From Bradyrhizobium genosp. L (GTDB taxonomy: Bacteria > Pseudomonadota > Alphaproteobacteria > Rhizobiales > Xanthobacteraceae), in contig NZ_CP061378.1 in assembly GCF_015624485.1 (NCBI RefSeq), positions 1,984,001 through 2,048,000 of the forward strand: DNA of 64,000 nt, in the 5' to 3' direction. The notes under the pieces were generated by a model. That model had not been told where the DNA came from. It did not search any database and was given only the letters and a program-made list of their open reading frames with translations. This document shows positions 32,279 to 41,110 of the stretch, piece by piece. A program made the translations under genes and the position numbers. Every line of letters begins with the position of its first letter. Position 1 is the stretch's first letter.

Positions 32279-33493
32279 ATGAGCGTGAGCCCCAAGGCCA
32301 AGGACAAGCCGGCTGCAGCCAGCTTCCAGTGGGATGATCCGTTCCTGCTCGACGACCAGCTGACCGAGGACGAGCGCCTGATCCGCGACACCGCGCGGGC
32401 CTATGCGCAGGACAAGCTGCTGCCGCGGGTCACCAAGGCCTATCTGGAAGAGAAGACCGACCGCGAGATCTTCAACGAGATGGGCGAGCTCGGCCTGATC
32501 GGCGTCACCCTGCCCGAGGACTATGGCTGCGCGAGCGCGAGCTACGTCGCCTACGGCCTGGTGGCGCGCGAGATCGAGCGCGTCGATAGCGGCTATCGCT
32601 CGATGAATTCGGTGCAGACCTCGCTGGTGATGTATCCGATCTACGCCTATGGCGACGAGAGCCAGCGCAAGAAGTATCTGCCGAAGCTCGCGACGGGCGA
32701 GTGGGTCGGCTGCTTCGGCCTGACCGAGCCGGACGCCGGTTCCGATCCCGGCGGCATGAAGACCCGCGCCGAGAAGGTCGCCGATGGCTACAAGCTCAAC
32801 GGCGCCAAGATGTGGATCTCGAACGCGCCGATCGCCGACGTCTTCGTGGTCTGGGCCAAGTCGGCCGCCCACGACAACCAGATCCGCGGCTTCATCCTGG
32901 AAAAGGGCATGAAGGGCCTGTCGGCGCCGAAGGTCGGAGGCAAGCTCTCGCTGCGCGCCTCGATCACCGGCGAAATCGTTATGGACAATGTCGTGGTGCC
33001 GGAAAGCGCGCTGCTGCCCAACGTTTCCGGCCTGAAGGGCCCGTTCGGCTGCCTCAACCGCGCCCGCTACGGCATCTCTTGGGGCGCGATGGGCGCCGCC
33101 GAGGACTGCATGCACCGCGCGCGGCAATACACGCTCGATCGCAAGCAGTTCGGCCGTCCGCTCGCCGCCACCCAATTGGTGCAGAAGAAGCTTGCCGACA
33201 TGGAGACCGAGATCGCGCTCGGCCTCCAAGCCTCGCTCCGCGTCGGCCGCCTGATGGACGAGGGCAAGATGGCGCCGGAGATGATCTCGATCGTCAAGCG
33301 CAACAATTGCGGCAAGGCGCTCGACATCGCCCGGATGGCGCGCGACATGCATGGCGGCAACGGCATCCAGATCGAGTATCACGTGATGCGCCACGCCGCG
33401 AACCTCGAGACGGTGAACACCTATGAGGGCACCCACGACGTTCACGCCCTGATCCTGGGCCGCGCGATCACCGGCATCCAGGCGTTTTCGTAA
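32279..33493 (+). CDS. gcdH: Glutaryl-CoA dehydrogenase (acyl-CoA dehydrogenase family)
   Basis: This 404-aa FAD enzyme oxidises and decarboxylates glutaryl-CoA to crotonyl-CoA in lysine/tryptophan-type catabolism. It shows the acyl-CoA dehydrogenase FAD segments [18 protein letters not shown] and [18 protein letters not shown]. The C-terminal catalytic Glu lies in [20 protein letters not shown], almost identical to known GcdH. The ATG at 32279 has AAGGAAG shortly upstream; an in-frame ATG at 32252 is less likely. A large nested repeat follows it. Confidence 0.93.
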   Translation: MSVSPKAKDKPAAASFQWDDPFLLDDQLTEDERLIRDTARAYAQDKLLPRVTKAYLEEKTDREIFNEMGELGLIGVTLPEDYGCASASYVAYGLVAREIERVDSGYRSMNSVQTSLVMYPIYAYGDESQRKKYLPKLATGEWVGCFGLTEPDAGSDPGGMKTRAEKVADGYKLNGAKMWISNAPIADVFVVWAKSAAHDNQIRGFILEKGMKGLSAPKVGGKLSLRASITGEIVMDNVVVPESALLPNVSGLKGPFGCLNRARYGISWGAMGAAEDCMHRARQYTLDRKQFGRPLAATQLVQKKLADMETEIALGLQASLRVGRLMDEGKMAPEMISIVKRNNCGKALDIARMARDMHGGNGIQIEYHVMRHAANLETVNTYEGTHDVHALILGRAITGIQAFS

Positions 33494-33503
33494 GATCTTT
33501 GCT

Positions 33504-33612
33504 CGTCATTCCGGGGCGCGCCCATTGGTGCGAACCCGGAATCTCGCGCCGTATTCATTTCCCTCACTTCGAGATTCCGGGTTCAGCCCTGTCGGGCTGC
33601 CCCGGAATGACG
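33504..33612. repeat. Nested palindromic repeat (CGTCATTCCGGGG family)
   Basis: The outer arms CGTCATTCCGGGGC (33504–33517) and its complement (33599–33612) match perfectly. The inner arms GAACCCGGAATCTCG (33532–33546) and its complement (33570–33584) also match perfectly. The 109-bp element fits exactly between gcdH and the MBL gene. A shorter member lies at 34544–34580 right after that gene. Confidence 0.9.
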
Positions 33613-33625
33613 CTAGGGAGTCCCC

Positions 33626-34543
33626 ATGGCCGACAACGACGACATCCCGTTCAACCGCGATTTCCCACTCAAGCCCGGCGTGGTCGAAGAGGTCCGCCCC
33701 GGCGTTCGCCGCGTGCTCTGCAACAATCCGAGCCCGTTCACCTTTACCGGCACGGTCAGCTATATCGTGGGCAAGGGCAAGGTCGCGATCATCGATCCCG
33801 GTCCGGATGACGAGGCGCACGCGAAGGCGTTGCTCGATGCCGTGAAGGGCGAGACCGTCACGCACATCCTGGTCACCCATACCCATCGCGACCATTCGCC
33901 GAACACGCCGCGGATCAAGGCTGCGACCGGCGCGCCTGTTTATGCCGAGGGCCCGCACCGCGCCTCGCGGCCGCGCTTCGAGAGCGAGAAGCACAATCCC
34001 GAGTCGGGTGCCGACCGCGATTTCAAGCCCGATGTCGTGGTCAAGAACGGCGACGTCATCGAAGGCGCTGATTTCGTGCTGGAGGCGGTGGCGACCCCCG
34101 GCCACACCGCCAATCATCTGGCGTTTGCCTGGCCCGAACGCAGCATCAATTTCGTCGGCGACCATGTGATGGGCTGGTCCACCACCATCGTGGCACCGCC
34201 CGACGGCTCGATGATCGACTACATGGCTTCGCTGGAGCGGCTGGAGCAGCGGGGTGAGCAGCTCTATCTCTCGGGCCACGGTCCGGAGATTCCGGAAGGC
34301 CCGCGTTATGTCCGCTTCCTTGCCCGCCACCGCCGTGCGCGCGAGGCCTCGATCCTGCATCGCCTGGCGAAGGGCGAGGCAGACATCCCGACCATGGTGC
34401 GCGCGATCTATATCGGGCTCGACCCTCGGCTCGCTACCGCTGCCGGCTATTCCGTGCTGGCGCATCTGGAGGACCTGGTCGCGCGCGGCATCGTCGCGAC
34501 CGACGGCGATCCCGTGATCGGCGGGACGTATCGGATGGCCTAG
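33626..34543 (+). CDS. MBL-fold metallo-hydrolase
   Basis: This 305-aa metallo-beta-lactamase-fold hydrolase has the zinc motif THTHRDHSP (HxHxDH) near residues 84–92, a further metal His in ATPGHTANHLAF, and D in FVGDHVMGW. The C-terminal 80 residues form a winged-helix-like part as in LACTB2-type hydrolases. It follows gcdH in the same direction and may share its promoter. It is not PhnP: it is distant from the phn genes and matches the LACTB2 layout. The substrate is unknown; RNA or thioester hydrolysis is possible. Confidence 0.9.
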   Translation: MADNDDIPFNRDFPLKPGVVEEVRPGVRRVLCNNPSPFTFTGTVSYIVGKGKVAIIDPGPDDEAHAKALLDAVKGETVTHILVTHTHRDHSPNTPRIKAATGAPVYAEGPHRASRPRFESEKHNPESGADRDFKPDVVVKNGDVIEGADFVLEAVATPGHTANHLAFAWPERSINFVGDHVMGWSTTIVAPPDGSMIDYMASLERLEQRGEQLYLSGHGPEIPEGPRYVRFLARHRRAREASILHRLAKGEADIPTMVRAIYIGLDPRLATAAGYSVLAHLEDLVARGIVATDGDPVIGGTYRMA

Positions 34544-34580
34544 CTCGTCATTCCGGGTTCGCGCTACCCGGAATGACGAG
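34544..34580. repeat. Short palindrome of the CGTCATTCCGG family
   Basis: CTCGTCATTCCGGGT (34544–34558) and ACCCGGAATGACGAG (34566–34580) form a perfect 15-bp stem with a 7-nt loop. It begins one base after the MBL gene and lies before the convergent DUF1499 gene, so it can serve as a two-way terminator. It shares arm sequence with 33504–33612. Confidence 0.88.
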
Positions 34581-34587
34581 GTGAGGG

Positions 34588-35445
34588 CTATTTCTTCACC
34601 GTCTTCGCGGGTGCCTTCGGCGCAACCGGCGGCGCTGCCTTCTTCACCGGCTTGGAATTGTCGTTCTCCGCGGCGGTGTTGAGGTCCTCGATCATCTTCC
34701 TCACCCGCGTGGCATTGCTGCCGAGATCGGTGTCGAAATAGCGCGAGGCCGAGCGGATGTCGACGCGCGAATCCTCGTCATCGGGCGTGACCCGGATCGA
34801 GACGTCCTCGCGCAAACCCATGATCGGCGTGCGCGCCACCGCCTCGATGCGGCCGATGTTGCGCGGGGGCTGCGGCGCACGTGCGTCGATCACCAGCCAT
34901 TTGCGGCGGTTGACCAGCCGCAGCGACATCTCATAGGCGCGATCGGCGGGGACCTCGAGTTCGACGGTCTCGATGTCAGGGTAGGCGGTGCGTTGCCGCT
35001 CGGCCGAAGCGAGGCCGGCGTAGGCGGCGGGATTGGTGCCTTCGCCGGTGCGCAGCCGCCCCAGCGCCTCGAAGCGCGGCGGGTCGATCGGGTCGGTTGT
35101 GATGTCGTAGAGCCGCGGCAGCTTCTTGTACTGATAGGCCAGGTAGCCCGGATAGGCGAGCACGGCGGCATCGATCAGGAAGGCGAGCAGGATCCGGCCC
35201 ATGCCGCGGGTGCCGTTCTGCCAGATCGCGGCAAAGGCGCCGAGCCCGATCAGGATCGACAGCGCAGCACAGCCGAGCGCGCCGAAGAACGTCGCCAGCG
35301 CCGGCTTCACTTCCAGGAACCCGAAGCGGACGATCAGGATCGAGATCAGCACCGCGACGACGGAGAAGATGGCGAGGTTGCGCGACCAGGTGGCGAAACC
35401 GGACACGGGCTCCTGCTGGTAGGGAGCGGAAAACCTGCGGGCCAT
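34588..35445 (-). CDS. DUF1499 membrane protein
   Basis: This 285-aa protein starts at ATG 35445; the frame is open to 35580 only through repeat DNA. It has three hydrophobic segments near the N-terminus (about residues 24–45, 55–78 and 88–105), then a DUF1499 domain from about 125 to 255. The end is a Lys/Pro/Ala-rich tail (KPVKKAAPPVAPKAPAKTVKK). The function is not known; the domain also occurs in photosynthetic and membrane-lipid contexts. It is bracketed by repeats on both sides. Confidence 0.85.
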   Translation of the reverse strand: MARRFSAPYQQEPVSGFATWSRNLAIFSVVAVLISILIVRFGFLEVKPALATFFGALGCAALSILIGLGAFAAIWQNGTRGMGRILLAFLIDAAVLAYPGYLAYQYKKLPRLYDITTDPIDPPRFEALGRLRTGEGTNPAAYAGLASAERQRTAYPDIETVELEVPADRAYEMSLRLVNRRKWLVIDARAPQPPRNIGRIEAVARTPIMGLREDVSIRVTPDDEDSRVDIRSASRYFDTDLGSNATRVRKMIEDLNTAAENDNSKPVKKAAPPVAPKAPAKTVKK

Positions 35446-35549
35446 CGCGAGAAATCTGCCGGTTGCTGTTCCGCCGGGCGCACCGGCTCCAAAGGCCGTG
35501 TGAGACCACGGACCTGCGGCGATTTCAAGGGATTTGGGGGCACCCAACT

Positions 35550-35633
35550 CGTCATGGCCGGGCTTGACCCGGCCGTCCACGTTTCATCGGCACGAACAAG
35601 TCGTGGATGCCCGGGTCAAGCCCGGGCATGACG
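35550..35633. repeat. Palindromic repeat (CGTCATGGCCGGGC family)
   Basis: The left arm starting CGTCATGGCCGGGCTTGACC (from 35550) is nearly complementary to the right arm GCCCGGGTCAAGCCCGGGCA… ending at 35633. The GTCCACG and CGTGGAT inner pair adds more stem. A related half-copy lies at 41915–41946 and a fragment near 46735. It sits between the leftward DUF1499 and acyl-CoA ligase genes. Confidence 0.85.
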
Positions 35634-35644
35634 AATAACCCAGA

Positions 35645-37273
35645 TCACGCCGCGGCGGTCGGCAGCGTGTAGTCCTTGAACTGGTCGCGCAGTGCGGTCT
35701 TCAGGATCTTGCCGGTCGCGGTGTGCGGAATGCCGTCGACGAAGGCGACGTCGTCGGGCATCCACCATTTCGCGATCTTGCCATCCATGTATTTCAGGAT
35801 GTCCTCGCGCGTGGCGCTCTGGCCCTGCTTGAGCTGCACGATCAACAGCGGCCGCTCGTCCCATTTCGGGTGATGGATGCCGATCACGGCGGCTTCCGCG
35901 ACGGCGGGATGGCCGACCGCGAGGTTTTCCAGATCGATCGAGGAGATCCACTCGCCGCCGGACTTGATCACGTCCTTGGAGCGGTCGGTGATCCGCATGT
36001 AGCCGTGCTCGTCCATCGTGGAGACGTCGCCGGTGTCGAAATAGCCTTCTTCGTCGAGAATGTTGGCATCGACCCGGAAATAGGCTTTGGCGATCGCCGG
36101 ACCGGAGACCTTGAGGCGGCCAAAGGTCTTGCCGTCCCACGGCAGCTCCTTGCCGGCATCGTCGGTGATCTTCATCTCGACGCCGTAGGGCGGGTAGCCC
36201 TGGGTCTGCAGGATGTCGAGCCGCTCCTCGCCGTGACGTTCGGTGAACGGCGGCTTCAGCGTGGCCAGGGTGCCGAGCGGGCTCATCTCGGTCATGCCCC
36301 AGGCGTGACGGACCTGGCTGCCCATATCGAGGAAGTTCTTGATCATCGAGCGCGGCATCGCCGAGCCGCCGCAGATCACCATCTGCAGGTGCGGCAGCTT
36401 GAGATTGTTGGCAGCCATGTATTGCAGCAGCATCAGCCACACCGTCGGCACGCCGGCGGTATGCGTGACCTTCTCGGTCGAGAGTAGCTCATAGACCGAG
36501 GCGCCGTCGAGCTTCGGGCCGGGCATCACGAGCTTGGTGCCCATCGAGGGCGCGGAGAAGGCGATGCCCCAGCTGTTGGCATGGAACAAGGGGACCACCG
36601 GGAGCATTGTATCCGCGGCGGAGGTGCCGAGTGCGTCCTTCGAATTGGCCATCAACGCGTGCAACACGTTGGACCGGTGCGAATACAGCACACCCTTGGG
36701 ATCGCCCGTCGTGCCGGAGGTGTAGCACATCGCCGCCGCGGTGTTCTCGTCGAAGGTCTTCCACTTGAACTTGCCGTCGGAGGCTGCGATCCAGTCTTCA
36801 TAGGCGACCGCGTTCTTCAGCGTGGTCTGCGGCATATGCGCCTTGTCGGTCAGCACGATGTAGCGCTCGACGCTCGGCAGCTGGTCGGCGATCTTCTCCA
36901 GCACCGGAACGAAGGTGAGGTCGGTGATGACGATGCGGTCCTGGGCGTGGTTGACGATCCAGGCGATCTGCTCCGGGAACAGCCGCGGATTGACGGTGTG
37001 GCAGATCGCGCCGATGCCCATCACGCCGTACCAGACCTCGAGGTGGCGCCAGGTGTTCCAGGCGATCGTGGCGACGCGGTCGCCGAGCTTGATGCCGTCG
37101 CGCTCCAGGCTTTGCGAAACCTTCAGTGCACGGGCATGGATTTCGGCGTAGTTGGTGCGATGAATCGGGCCTTCGACCGACCGCGTCACGACCTCCTGCG
37201 TGCCGTGATATTTCGCGGCGTGCTCGATAATCTTGTGACACAACAACGGCCAGTCCTGCATCAAGCCAAGCAT
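35645..37273 (-). CDS. Fatty-acid/acyl-CoA ligase (AMP-forming)
   Basis: This 542-aa member of the ANL superfamily activates a carboxylic acid to acyl-AMP and then acyl-CoA. The P-loop is [18 protein letters not shown] near residue 185, with [44 protein letters not shown] and the C-terminal catalytic Lys in [10 protein letters not shown]. These fit the long/medium-chain fatty-acid CoA ligase group that begins [10 protein letters not shown]. The ATG at 37273 has AGGAGG 9 nt upstream. It is divergent from the extensin-like gene. Confidence 0.93.
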   Translation of the reverse strand: MLGLMQDWPLLCHKIIEHAAKYHGTQEVVTRSVEGPIHRTNYAEIHARALKVSQSLERDGIKLGDRVATIAWNTWRHLEVWYGVMGIGAICHTVNPRLFPEQIAWIVNHAQDRIVITDLTFVPVLEKIADQLPSVERYIVLTDKAHMPQTTLKNAVAYEDWIAASDGKFKWKTFDENTAAAMCYTSGTTGDPKGVLYSHRSNVLHALMANSKDALGTSAADTMLPVVPLFHANSWGIAFSAPSMGTKLVMPGPKLDGASVYELLSTEKVTHTAGVPTVWLMLLQYMAANNLKLPHLQMVICGGSAMPRSMIKNFLDMGSQVRHAWGMTEMSPLGTLATLKPPFTERHGEERLDILQTQGYPPYGVEMKITDDAGKELPWDGKTFGRLKVSGPAIAKAYFRVDANILDEEGYFDTGDVSTMDEHGYMRITDRSKDVIKSGGEWISSIDLENLAVGHPAVAEAAVIGIHHPKWDERPLLIVQLKQGQSATREDILKYMDGKIAKWWMPDDVAFVDGIPHTATGKILKTALRDQFKDYTLPTAAA

Positions 37274-37349
37274 ACGCAAATCCCTCCTCGATCCTCACGC
37301 ATGATCCACCGGCATCTTGGGCGGCCGGCGGTGAAATCATGGAATTGAC

Positions 37350-38477
37350 ATGAACTGTAGCGCGGAGAAAGCAAGCCGAAAATGGTCTGGTGGCGCGTTT
37401 GGCCGCGGCCGCGCGGCAATGGTTACCGCTGCCATGGCGGTGCTTTGGCTTGGCATGCAAGCCACCCCAGCCGAGGCGCGGCGTCCGCCGGTGTTCCCGT
37501 GGGATGATTTGTTCGGCACTAGGCCGCACCGTCCGCGCGCAGCTGCCCTCCGCGTCGCGGTGCCGCTGCCGAGGCCGCGCCCGGCCGAAGCCGACGAGCC
37601 GGAGCAGCCCGCAGCCACGACGCAGCCTCCCGCCAAGCCGGCCCAACCTGCGGAGGCCGCCAAGCCTGTCGAGACCGCAAAGCCGGTGGAGACGGCAAAA
37701 CCGGCCGAGCCCGCCGCGCCACAGCCCTCGGCCTGCCGGCAGGCGCTGACCGAGGAGATCGCGATCGCGCCGAGCATCCCCGACATCCACGGCCCGGGTG
37801 GCTGCGGCGGCGAGGATCTGGTGCGGCTGGAGGCGATCGTGCTGCCGGACAAGCGCAGGGTCACGGTGAAGCCGGCCGCGACGCTCCGCTGCAAGATGGC
37901 GAGCGCGATCGCCGACTGGGTCCGCTCCGATATCGCCCCGCTCACGCAGGGCCTCGGCAGCCCGATCAGCGTGCTCGACAATTTCGACTCGTTCGAGTGC
38001 CGTGGCCGCAACCGCGTCGCCGGCGCGCAGCTCTCCGAACACGGCCGCGCCAATGCGCTCGACGTGCGCGCCTTCACGCTCGCCAACGGCAAGTCGATCG
38101 CGCTGACCGATCGCAGCGTGCCGCGCGAGTTGCGCGAGACCGTGCTGCATTCGGTCTGCGCGCGCTTTTCGACCGTGCTCGGCCCTGGCTCGGATTGGTA
38201 CCACGAGGACCACATCCATCTTGACCTGATGGAGCGTCGCAACAACTACCGGATCTGCCAGTGGAACGTGTACGATCCGCTGCCCCAGACAGCGCCGCTG
38301 TTGCCGGCCGAGCGCCCCGAGGAAGCGCCGCCGCGCGAGGTGGCCGCCAAATCCGACGCTGGCAAGGACAGCGGCAAGCCCGATGCTGCCAAGGACGACG
38401 AGGGCGCGGCACCGCAGCCCGCGAGCGAGCCAAAGCCGCAGCCAACAAAAAAGCGCCGGCAAAGCCGGCGCCTTTGA
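37350..38477 (+). CDS. Extensin-like secreted protein
   Basis: This 375-aa protein has an N-terminal hydrophobic segment (about 22–42, VTAAMAVLWLGMQATPAEA). A Pro/Ala/Lys-rich stretch follows with repeats of AKPVET and AKPAEP (about 85–125). The extensin-like C-terminal domain (about 128–305) has cysteines and the zinc-peptidase-like segments SEHGRANALDVRAF and SDWYHEDHIHLDL. These His and Asp residues resemble D,D/L,D-carboxypeptidase (VanY/DacB-like) sites, so it may act on peptidoglycan. The start could also be ATG 37419. The terminator hairpin overlaps its last codons. Confidence 0.88.
   Translation: MNCSAEKASRKWSGGAFGRGRAAMVTAAMAVLWLGMQATPAEARRPPVFPWDDLFGTRPHRPRAAALRVAVPLPRPRPAEADEPEQPAATTQPPAKPAQPAEAAKPVETAKPVETAKPAEPAAPQPSACRQALTEEIAIAPSIPDIHGPGGCGGEDLVRLEAIVLPDKRRVTVKPAATLRCKMASAIADWVRSDIAPLTQGLGSPISVLDNFDSFECRGRNRVAGAQLSEHGRANALDVRAFTLANGKSIALTDRSVPRELRETVLHSVCARFSTVLGPGSDWYHEDHIHLDLMERRNNYRICQWNVYDPLPQTAPLLPAERPEEAPPREVAAKSDAGKDSGKPDAAKDDEGAAPQPASEPKPQPTKKRRQSRRL
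38453..38475. terminator. Terminator inside the end of the extensin-like gene
   Basis: GCGCCGGC (38453–38460), AAA, GCCGGCGC (38464–38471), then CTTT, with AAAAAA before the left arm. The stem lies within the last eight codons, and the stop codon (38475–38477) follows the T-run. It serves both this gene and the convergent L,D-transpeptidase gene. Confidence 0.82.
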
Positions 38478-38499
38478 TATTCAGCGACGATCGCGCGTA

Positions 38500-39198
38500 T
38501 CAGTAGGTGGTCGCGCCGACGCCCGTGTTGCCGCCACCGCCGCCCTGCAGCGCCATTTGCGAATTGAACGGGGAGTCGCCGTGCTTCGGCTCGAGCACCA
38601 CGACGATGGTGCCGATCTTGACCCGGCTGTAGAGGTCGATGGCATCCACGTTGGTCATGCGGATGCAGCCCGAGGAGATCGACGCGCCGATATATTCCGG
38701 CTGGTTGGTGCCATGGATGCGGAACAGCGTGTCCTTGCCGTTCGCGTAGAGATACATCGCGCGCGAGCCCATCGGATTATCCGGACCCGGTGCGACAAAG
38801 GTCGGCACGCCGAGACGGGAGATTTCGCCGGGGGTCGGGTGCCAGGCCGGCCATTCGGTCATGCTGCCGACCTTGGCGATACCGGACCAAGCCATCGCCT
38901 CTTCGCCGACGGTGATGCCGTAGCGGATCGCCTTGCCGTCGTTCAGCACGTAGTAGAGGTAATGGTTGTCGGAATCGACCACGATCGAACCGGGGAGTTC
39001 CTTGCGGTGATATTCGACGATGGCACGGCGGAACGGCTCGGCGACCGGCGTCTGGGTGAAGCTGGCTTTGGCGAGCAGTTCCTTGTCGTGCGGCTTGAAG
39101 TTCGTAGTGTTGGTGGCTTCGTAGGTCGTGGCCTGCATGCAGCCCGACAACATCAGGCCCGCGGCCAGGATTCCGAAGGTAAACTTGAACGACGACAT
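38500..39198 (-). CDS. L,D-transpeptidase lipoprotein (YkuD family)
   Basis: This 232-aa protein starts at ATG 39198 with a lipoprotein signal (MSSFKFTFGILAAGLMLSGC; lipobox LSGC, Cys20). The YkuD domain (about 75–210) has the catalytic His in FRIHGTNQPEYIGASISSGCIRM and the nucleophile Cys in SSGC. It cross-links peptidoglycan 3-3 or attaches proteins to it, in the periplasm. The end is Gly-rich (GGGGGNTGVGATTY). It is convergent with the extensin-like gene, another cell-wall-related protein. Confidence 0.92.
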   Translation of the reverse strand: MSSFKFTFGILAAGLMLSGCMQATTYEATNTTNFKPHDKELLAKASFTQTPVAEPFRRAIVEYHRKELPGSIVVDSDNHYLYYVLNDGKAIRYGITVGEEAMAWSGIAKVGSMTEWPAWHPTPGEISRLGVPTFVAPGPDNPMGSRAMYLYANGKDTLFRIHGTNQPEYIGASISSGCIRMTNVDAIDLYSRVKIGTIVVVLEPKHGDSPFNSQMALQGGGGGNTGVGATTY

Positions 39199-39571
39199 GA
39201 TTACGGTCCAATCGAAAATCTGCGTCTCAAAGCGCCAAGATTGCGCCCCAAACGCCACGATTCCATTAATGGCATTATTGCCGAAACCTGCCGTTCTTCC
39301 CAGCGTTTAGATGCCTTTCCCGCATCGCGGGACGCTGCCTGTGGCTTTTTTGCCGCAGCCCTGCTGGCGCCCGGCCGATTTTTGTGCAAACAGGCAACGG
39401 TCGCCGAACAGGTGCCCAGCGGGTGCCATCTCACCGCCACCCGGGCGCCATAAACGTGGACGCCCGGTTAATGCGCCGGTCATGCAGTGCCAGCCAGAAT
39501 CGCGTTAAGTCCACCCAAGTCTCTTGTAAGGCCCCCTTGCGATCCCGCCTGCCTGTTTCGTGGAGTTCTCT
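39199..39571. other. 373-bp gap without a recognised gene
   Basis: This lies between the divergent L,D-transpeptidase and CorA genes, so it must hold promoters for both. No coding frame with a convincing start, no riboswitch-like fold and no repeat family member was recognised. A CorA-linked magnesium leader was considered but not seen. Confidence 0.5.
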
Positions 39572-40549
39572 ATGCTGTCGGTGTTCGTCCCCTCCGATCT
39601 GTCCCTCAAGAAGACCGCCGGCACCGACCTGGCGGCGCTGCCCGAGACCGCGGTCTGGATCGACTTGGTCAACCCCACCGTGGAGGAAGACCGGGCGGTC
39701 GAGAAACTCGCCGGCATCGCGGTCCCGACCCGGGAAGACATGCAGGAGATCGAGATCTCCAGCCGGCTCTATATCGAGAACAGCGCCCGCTACATGACGG
39801 CGACACTGATGTGCCAGTCCGACACGGACATGCCGCGCACCACCGCCGTCACCTTCATCCTCACCGGCCACCGCCTGGTGACGGTGCGCTACGACCTGCC
39901 GAAGCCGTTCGCGCTGGTCGAGAACAAGCTGGCGCGTTCCTGTACGCCCGGCATCACCGGCGAGCAGGTGCTGATGGAGCTGCTCGATGCAGTGATCGAC
40001 CGCTGCGCCGACATCCTGGAACGCTGCGGCGCCGACATCGACCAGGTCTCGCACGACATTTTCGAGCCGGAGAGCGAACGTCATGGCAACGCCAAGCGTT
40101 ATTCGCAGATCCTGATCGCGATCGGCCGCAAGGGCGACCTGACGTCGAAGGTGCGCGAAAGCCTGGTCTCGATCGGCCGCCTCGTCACCTTCCTGTCCGC
40201 GGTGGTCGAGGGCGTGAAATGGTCGAAGGACATGCGCGAACAGCTCAAGACCATGCAGCGTGACGTCGCCTCACTGACCGACCACGCCTCCTATCTGTCC
40301 AGCAAGATCACTTTCGTGCTCGACGCCATGCTCGGCGTGGTCAATCTGGAACAGAACAACATCATCAAGCTGTTCTCGGTGATGGCCGTGGTCCTGATGC
40401 CGCCGACGCTGATCGCCTCGATCTACGGCATGAACTTCAAGGTGATGCCGGAACTGGAATGGGCGCACGGCTATCCGCTCGCGCTGGTCATGATGCTGGC
40501 TGCGGCGATCGTGCCGTACTGGATATTCAAGTGGAAGAAGTGGCTGTAG
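39572..40549 (+). CDS. CorA-family magnesium transporter
   Basis: This 325-aa CorA-type divalent cation channel has a long cytoplasmic N-terminal domain, a stalk helix (about 225–270), and two C-terminal membrane segments. The signature YGMNF lies at the end of the first (VVLMPPTLIASIYGMNF), and the protein ends KWKKWL. The ATG at 39572 has GGAG 6 nt before it, so the GTG at 39560 is not the start. It stands alone. Mg2+ uptake is the family role; Co2+ and Ni2+ are possible. Confidence 0.92.
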   Translation: MLSVFVPSDLSLKKTAGTDLAALPETAVWIDLVNPTVEEDRAVEKLAGIAVPTREDMQEIEISSRLYIENSARYMTATLMCQSDTDMPRTTAVTFILTGHRLVTVRYDLPKPFALVENKLARSCTPGITGEQVLMELLDAVIDRCADILERCGADIDQVSHDIFEPESERHGNAKRYSQILIAIGRKGDLTSKVRESLVSIGRLVTFLSAVVEGVKWSKDMREQLKTMQRDVASLTDHASYLSSKITFVLDAMLGVVNLEQNNIIKLFSVMAVVLMPPTLIASIYGMNFKVMPELEWAHGYPLALVMMLAAAIVPYWIFKWKKWL

Positions 40550-40689
40550 CCCCTGTGTTTTGGCTGCGCGTCGCATTTTGGGATTCGGGCAGGCTGCCTC
40601 ATTTCCTCCCCTAAAATTTGAGCGTTGCGCTGAACGTTTGGGCGAAACTTGTCTGCGATAACGCTCGCCTCGAAAGCCGGAGGACTGCA

Positions 40690-40911
40690 ATGGTTGCGAA
40701 AATCATAACGCCACGGCGTAACGTCATCGACTTTGCGCGCTATCAACAGGATCGCGCTTTGGGCAAGGTGCAGGCGATCTCGCCGAAGCTTTGCCGTTAC
40801 TGTGGCGCTACGATGCTTGATGGCGAGAACGAAGACGAGTGCTCCAGCGCGCTGAACACGCTCGCGCTGCAGCCGATCGAGAAGAAGCCGCGCCGTTTCT
40901 ACGCGGACTGA
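40690..40911 (+). CDS. Small CxxC protein, 73 aa
   Basis: This 73-aa protein starts MVAKIITPRRNVIDFARYQQ, with GGAGGA shortly before the ATG at 40690. The middle has LCRYCGATMLDGENEDEC, a CxxC plus later Cys that could bind zinc or form a disulfide; the end is KKPRRFYAD. It has no signal peptide. Its compact size, good ribosome-binding site and separate transcription support a real gene; the function is unknown. Confidence 0.7.
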   Translation: MVAKIITPRRNVIDFARYQQDRALGKVQAISPKLCRYCGATMLDGENEDECSSALNTLALQPIEKKPRRFYAD

Positions 40912-41038
40912 AGGCAGAAGCCTGGTTGCCTCGCTGCGCCCTGCAATCGAAGCAATCCTTGAAACTGCGGCCGCGGCGGCGGCCGGCACCTCTCTCCCCC
41001 CAAAAAGCGACCAGCCTACCTGCTCAGCTCTTTTTCTT

Positions 41039-41110
41039 GAGCATGATCTCCGCGCAAACGCTTCGCGTTTGTCGCGAGGGAAAACCAGTCCCATTTTTCG
41101 GATCATGCTC
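41039..41110. repeat. Extragenic palindrome with GAGCATGATC ends, second copy
   Basis: GAGCATGATC (41039–41048) faces GATCATGCTC (41101–41110). Inside, CAAACGC/GCGTTTG form another stem. The right end overlaps the stop codon (41109–41111) of the leftward SDR gene. The copy at 15417–15465 has the same ends and a related centre. Confidence 0.85.

Noticed and set aside
33626..34543. MBL-fold gene as a missing PhnP
   Set aside because: It has an HxHxDH motif, but its C-terminal extension and start match LACTB2-type hydrolases, and it lies 20 kb from the phn operon.
37615..37720. Tandem repeat in the extensin-like gene as a mobile or CRISPR-like repeat
   Set aside because: It encodes in-frame AKPVET/AKPAEP units in a Pro/Ala-rich linker, ordinary protein low complexity.
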